Below, in pieces: positions 34,161-37,463 of a stretch of DNA of 37,463 nt. The stretch's first letter is position 1, and each line of letters begins with the position of its first letter. This DNA comes from Psychrobacillus vulpis (lineage in GTDB: Bacteria; Bacillota; Bacilli; Bacillales_A; Planococcaceae). Location: NCBI RefSeq assembly GCF_006861825.1, contig NZ_VDGI01000012.1, positions 118,034-155,496 of the forward strand, given 5' to 3'. The notes under the pieces were generated by a model. That model saw only the letters and a program-made list of their open reading frames with translations, searched no databases and was not told the origin of the DNA. Made by a program: the position numbers and the translations under genes.

Positions 34161-35222
34161 ATGATGGAACAATATCGAATAAAACCAGAAAATGGGATTG
34201 AAATAGGAATCTATTCAATAGGAGATTATTTGAATGATCCGATGACAGGACATCAAATTAGTGAGCAACAACGTATTCAAGAATTAATCGAAGCAGCAAA
34301 ATTAGCAGATGATGCAGGTTTAGATGTCTTCGCTGTAGGTGAAAGTCATCAACCCAAATTTGCGACACAGGCGCATACCGTTATTTTAGGTGCTATTGCT
34401 CAAGCAACAAAAAACATTAAAATTGCAAGTTCTGCAACTGTATTAAGTACTGCAGATCCAGTACGCGTATACGAAGACTTTGCAACACTTGATTTAATTT
34501 CAAATGGCCGAGCAGAAATCGTTGCAGGGCGTGGTTCTCGACTAGGGGCATATGAATTATTTGGCTATGATGTACGTGATTATGAGGAATTATTCGAAGA
34601 GAAAATGGATCTTTTATTACAAATCAATGAAGAAAAACAGATCACATGGAGCGGTCAATATAGACCTTCCTTAAATAATGCGCAAATTTTTCCGCAACCG
34701 TTAAATGGGAAACTGCCCATTTGGCGTGCAGTAGGTGGCCCACCAGCAAGTGCGATTAAAGCAGGCCGTGCAGGTGTGCCGATGATGCTCACAACATTAG
34801 GAGGTCCTGCGATGGCATTTAAAACATCTGTCGATATGTATCGCGCAATGGCCCATGAATACGGACATGATCCAGCTACCCTACCTATCTCGACAACTAG
34901 TTTATTATATACAGCGGAAGATTCTCAAACGGCTATGCGTGAGTTTTACCCATATATTAATAATACGATGTTACAGTTACGTGGTTCTGGTTATCCAAAA
35001 GCACAATTTGCAGAATCTAAAAGTGTCCGTGACGCATTAATGGTTGGTAGCCCACAACAAATAATTGAGAAATTGCTATACCAATACGAATTATACGGAC
35101 AACAACGTTTCCTCGCACAAATTGACGCAGGTGGCGTGCCATTTGAAAAAATAGCGAAAAATATTGAATTACTAGCAACCGAAATTATGCCAGCAGTGAA
35201 AAAAGCAACTGCCCAAAAATAG
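34161..35222 (+). CDS. LLM class flavin-dependent oxidoreductase
   Basis: 353-residue luciferase-like TIM-barrel protein that uses reduced FMN, supplied by a partner reductase. Marks: DVFAVGESHQPKFATQ, IASSATVLSTADPVRVYEDF, IVAGRGSRLGAYELFGYD, and a C-terminal LRGSGYPKAQF stretch. It begins 18 bases after the dioxygenase stop with GAGGA about eight bases before ATG. The next gene is an NADPH-dependent FMN reductase, so the two could form a two-component monooxygenase whose product feeds the dioxygenase. Substrate unknown. Confidence 0.88.
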   Translation: MMEQYRIKPENGIEIGIYSIGDYLNDPMTGHQISEQQRIQELIEAAKLADDAGLDVFAVGESHQPKFATQAHTVILGAIAQATKNIKIASSATVLSTADPVRVYEDFATLDLISNGRAEIVAGRGSRLGAYELFGYDVRDYEELFEEKMDLLLQINEEKQITWSGQYRPSLNNAQIFPQPLNGKLPIWRAVGGPPASAIKAGRAGVPMMLTTLGGPAMAFKTSVDMYRAMAHEYGHDPATLPISTTSLLYTAEDSQTAMREFYPYINNTMLQLRGSGYPKAQFAESKSVRDALMVGSPQQIIEKLLYQYELYGQQRFLAQIDAGGVPFEKIAKNIELLATEIMPAVKKATAQK

Positions 35223-35234
35223 GAGGACATTCAA

Positions 35235-35801
35235 ATGAAAATTGTTGGAATAGCCGGCTCTATCGTTGGCTCTAAAACTAAAATCGCAATGGAATATACA
35301 ATGGATAAAGTTCGAGAAAAATATCCCAATGCAGAAGTAGAACTAATTGATTTAGGTGCCTATAACATTGTCTACAGTGATGGACGTAATTATATAGATT
35401 ACGATGGTGATACAAAATACGTAACCGAAACAATTATGGCGGCTGATGCACTGATTATCGGAACGCCGACATTTCAGGCATCCATTCCAGGAACATTGAA
35501 AAATATTTTTGACTTATTGCCTGAAAATGCGTTTCGTGAAAAAGTAGTAAGCATGGTTGTAACAGCTGGAACATCTAAGCATTTCTTAATGGTGGAACAA
35601 CAGTTGAAGCCTATTCTAGCCTATATGAAAGCAACTATTGTCCCAACTTATGTATTTGTTGAAGAACAAGATTTCCATCGCAAAGAAATTGTAAATGATG
35701 ATGTACACTTCCGCATTAATCGACTTGTGGATGACACGGTTCAGATGATGGATGTAGTAAATATGATTAGAGAGGCAAAAGAAGCAGCATACGATTTTTA
35801 A
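35235..35801 (+). CDS. NADPH-dependent FMN reductase
   Basis: 188-residue flavodoxin-fold reductase. The N-terminal phosphate loop is GIAGSIVGSKTK, followed by GTPTFQASIPGTLKNIFDLLP, the segment that cradles the isoalloxazine ring, and VVTAGTSKHFLMVEQQLKPIL. AGGAGG lies nine bases upstream and 12 bases separate it from the previous gene. It is the likely FMNH2 supplier for the luciferase-like enzyme. A short 21-bp-period array follows its stop. Confidence 0.9.
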   Translation: MKIVGIAGSIVGSKTKIAMEYTMDKVREKYPNAEVELIDLGAYNIVYSDGRNYIDYDGDTKYVTETIMAADALIIGTPTFQASIPGTLKNIFDLLPENAFREKVVSMVVTAGTSKHFLMVEQQLKPILAYMKATIVPTYVFVEEQDFHRKEIVNDDVHFRINRLVDDTVQMMDVVNMIREAKEAAYDF

Positions 35802-35806
35802 TGCGT

Positions 35807-35858
35807 TTAGTTGGAAAAAAACTAAGGTTAGTTGGAATTTTTAACGATTTAGTTGGAA
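35807..35858. repeat. three-copy tandem array, 21-bp period
   Basis: TTAGTTGGAA starts at 35807, 35828 and 35849, exactly 21 bp apart, with variable bases between. The core is unrelated to that of the array at 22470, but the spacing is the same and both lie right after a stop codon between convergent genes. Confidence 0.85.
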
Positions 35859-35872
35859 AAATGCTCTACAGC

Positions 35873-35909
35873 AAAAAAAGGCATGCCTCAGATAAAAATG
35901 AGACATGCT
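35873..35909 (-). terminator. terminator of the 47-residue gene
   Basis: On the minus strand GCATGTCTCA pairs with TGAGGCATGC around a 8-nt AT-rich loop and is followed by seven T. Confidence 0.85.
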
Positions 35910-35935
35910 TCTTTTTAATATACTTCTTAGCTTGC

Positions 35936-36079
35936 TTATGAATTGGGCATTTCACTAGATGTACTATTATAAGTCGCTGAAGTATCATAAGCGACAAGTG
36001 TAACTCCAAGTTTATCTTCCAGCTCGTTAAGCTCTTGCAACTGCTCACGATCAAGTTCAGCAAATTTAGTATCCTTCAT
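35936..36079 (-). CDS. 47-residue conserved-looking small protein
   Basis: The product starts MKDTKFAELDREQLQELNEL, continues EDKLGVTLVAYDTS and ends in a Ser/Asn-rich tail. AAAGGATGAG lies about seven bases before ATG and a good terminator follows, so the gene is likely real. The first 20 residues would form an amphipathic helix, then a strand GVTLVAYD. Similar tiny proteins occur in Bacillus genomes, from memory, without a known function. It is divergent from the adjacent repeat element and not part of the dioxygenase operon. Confidence 0.7.
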   Translation of the reverse strand: MKDTKFAELDREQLQELNELEDKLGVTLVAYDTSATYNSTSSEMPNS

Positions 36080-36209
36080 TCAAAAACTCATCCTTTCTTT
36101 TACGTTAGTGTATCCTTGAAGAATAGGATTATACAAAAAAGGATGTTTAAAAAGCTAAAAAAGTAGAGAGGGATTTTCAATAATTCCCATACTCTACTTT
36201 ATCAGTTCT

Positions 36210-36489
36210 AGAAAATCGTTGAAAAAGGCGACACTCCTGCGAGAATAGCGTTAGCAGAAGACCCCGAAGCGAAGCAACTGAAGCAACGCCCGCGGAAAGA
36301 GAGGCCACTGAAAAAGTCACTTTTTTTCAAAAAATAAAAACGAAATCCCATAATTCCTTCACTTTTTAGGGTGTTTATGGGGACGTCATGCCAATTTTGA
36401 TACAAATATACTTCTCAAGTGGTGACTTTATTTTCTGAATTTTGGTTTTTCAGTGGCCTCCGGAAAGAGATCCGTTTCAACGATTTTCT
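36210..36489. repeat. family-A element, occupied copy 2 (280 bp)
   Basis: Same orientation as 32236-32520, with ends AGAAAATCGTTGAAA and TTTCAACGATTTTCT. The insert at 36303-36458 is flanked by CGCGGAAAGAGAG and TCCGGAAAGAGAT, so the flanking repeat shares this copy's own GAAAGAGA variant. The body is about 5 bp shorter than copy 1 around AAGCGAAGCAACTGAAG. Confidence 0.9.
36303..36458 (-). mobile_element. 156-bp non-autonomous inserted element, copy 2 (inverted)
   Basis: Identical to 32334-32489 in reverse complement over 156 of 156 bases, whereas the surrounding outer elements differ at several positions. Same 13-bp tips. The opposite orientation inside equally oriented outer copies shows independent insertion or in-place inversion. 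Confidence 0.85.
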
Positions 36490-36492
36490 TAT

Positions 36493-37209
36493 TTAAGGAT
36501 TGGTTGACCATAACCCAGCCGATTTAAGCAGGATTCTCGGGTTCATTTTAAGCTGTGCTACCATAAAGTCTGCAATGTCTTCTGGCTGCATCACTTTTTC
36601 TGGATTTCCATCCGTTAAGTTTAGTTCAACTGCCATATCTGTGGCAACTGTGCTTGGTGTTAACGTACTTACACGAATATTATGCTTTCTTACTTCGAGC
36701 ATTAATGATTCGCTCAATCCGATTACAGCGGCTTTTGATGCACTATAAGCACTTGTCACAGGTGCGCCCTTCTGTCCAGCAGTAGATGAAATGTTAATGA
36801 TGTCTCCAGTTTTTCTTTCAATCATGTCTGGTAATACGGCTCTTGTTACATAATAGACGCCCATTACATTTACTTGAATAATTTTGGCCCAGTCCTCTGG
36901 ATCTACTTCTAGAAAGTGACCGAACTTGGAGATACCTGCGTTATTCACTAAAATATCAATCGAGCCAAGCTCTTCTTTAATTTTCTCAACTGCTAGATTA
37001 ACGGATTCCATATTTGCAACGTCTGCAGTTGCTAATGAAACCTTCACCCCAAACTCTTTTAACTCAGCAGCTACCTTTTCTAGATTTTCAATCGTTCTTC
37101 CTAGTAGACCAACGTTAATGCCTTCTTTAGCAAATGCAATAGCTGTTGCTCTTCCTATTCCACGACCTGCTCCTGTGATAAGTGCAGTTTTACCAGTAAT
37201 TGTTTGCAT
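36493..37209 (-). CDS. short-chain dehydrogenase/reductase, 3-oxoacyl-ACP reductase-like
   Basis: 238-residue NAD(P)-dependent oxidoreductase. Cofactor loop TGAGRGIG at 12-19, NNAG at 89-92, catalytic Ser near 141 and YSASK with Tyr155 and Lys159. These are classical SDR features; many relatives are annotated FabG-like, but fatty-acid synthesis genes are absent here, so the substrate is open. The start at 37209 follows GGAGG/AGGAG eight to ten bases upstream; upstream in-frame codons to 37260 are not needed. The stop lies next to the family-A element with no clear terminator other than that element. Confidence 0.88.
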   Translation of the reverse strand: MQTITGKTALITGAGRGIGRATAIAFAKEGINVGLLGRTIENLEKVAAELKEFGVKVSLATADVANMESVNLAVEKIKEELGSIDILVNNAGISKFGHFLEVDPEDWAKIIQVNVMGVYYVTRAVLPDMIERKTGDIINISSTAGQKGAPVTSAYSASKAAVIGLSESLMLEVRKHNIRVSTLTPSTVATDMAVELNLTDGNPEKVMQPEDIADFMVAQLKMNPRILLKSAGLWSTNP

Positions 37210-37344
37210 ATGTATCTCTCCTCCACGTATCTTGCTACTTAAATATGCTACCTTCATCAAATAAAAAAGTACATTAATTTGCTTTAATATGCTAATCTGC
37301 CAAATAGTCTAATAATGCTAAAACTATTAGAAACCTAAAAACTC

Positions 37345-37463
37345 AAAATTATTATTTTTATAGGAACTATTTGCTGTATATCATTTAAAGAATTTAGCGC
37401 GACGCATGAGACTCCTGCGGGAAAGCGAGACAGACGAGACCCCACACGAAGCGAAGCGTAGGA
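37345..37463. repeat. family-D repeat, cut by the window end
   Basis: TTTTTATAGGAACTATTTGC, TTTAGCGCGACGCATGAG and ACTCCTGCGGGAAAGCGAG match 10621-10720 in the same orientation with few differences. The copy runs out of the window. Confidence 0.8.

Noticed and set aside
35866-36063. 65-residue minus frame
   Set aside because: It overlaps the better supported 47-residue gene in another frame and runs through that gene's terminator.
36208-36405. 65-residue frame in the repeat element
   Set aside because: It is a translation of the family-A element and the 156-bp insert, whose other copy is in the opposite orientation.
1-37463. tRNA genes, T-box leaders, complete insertion sequences, prophage genes
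   Set aside because: None could be recognised by reading both strands; no transposase, integrase or cloverleaf-like sequence was seen.

Overview
Organism and method. The window is a low-GC chromosomal segment of a Bacillales bacterium, most likely Planococcaceae-like (Psychrobacillus, Lysinibacillus or Sporosarcina type). This rests on the B. subtilis-like order moxR-DUF58-transglutaminase-guaA-pbuG, strong AGGAGG ribosome sites, purine riboswitches, the TatA, YoaT and coproporphyrin-type HemY relatives, and many GC-rich intergenic repeats of a style common in that group. All calls come from reading the sequence and translations; no database search was run.

Layout. 1-143: probable leader and promoter of an rRNA operon that would lie to the left on the minus strand. 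400-10165: purine and cell-envelope block. pbuG and guaA each sit behind a guanine-type riboswitch, with a WYL regulator plus effector-binding protein between them, followed by a moxR/DUF58/transglutaminase operon. 10365-11131: dense cluster of GC-rich repeats. 11269-15868: NAD salvage pair pncB-nadE, an aminotransferase and exonuclease III. 16197-18782: ECF sigma factor with its DUF4179 partner, a 33-residue membrane peptide, a flavoprotein disulfide reductase remnant, and a HAD phosphatase. 18866-25049: catalase, NlpC/P60-like protein, tatA, DUF817 protein, NERD-zinc-ribbon protein and hemY. 25228-30188: Cof-type phosphatase, then a tryptophan-to-anthranilate operon kynU-kynA-transporter-kynB. 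30374-31132: decayed divergent pair, a PucR-like regulator fragment and the C-terminal end of a sugar-ABC ATPase. 31747-35801: small zinc/helix-hairpin-helix protein, then marR, ring-cleaving dioxygenase, luciferase-like monooxygenase and FMN reductase. 35936-37209: 47-residue protein and a short-chain dehydrogenase.

Most interesting structure. Two 116-bp-type outer repeat elements (32236-32520 and 36210-36489) each carry a 156-bp insert that is identical base for base but in opposite orientation. The insert has 13-bp terminal inverted repeats (GGCCACTGAAAAA) and is flanked by a 13-16 bp direct duplication. An unoccupied outer element is present at 10784-10899, and the lengths balance exactly (285 - 156 - 13 = 116). 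This looks like a small non-autonomous element using one site in an abundant repeat, and its two copies bracket the marR-dioxygenase-monooxygenase cassette. The window also has two unrelated intergenic tandem arrays that share a 21-bp period (22470-22566 and 35807-35858), and a near-palindromic operator shared by marR and the dioxygenase promoter.
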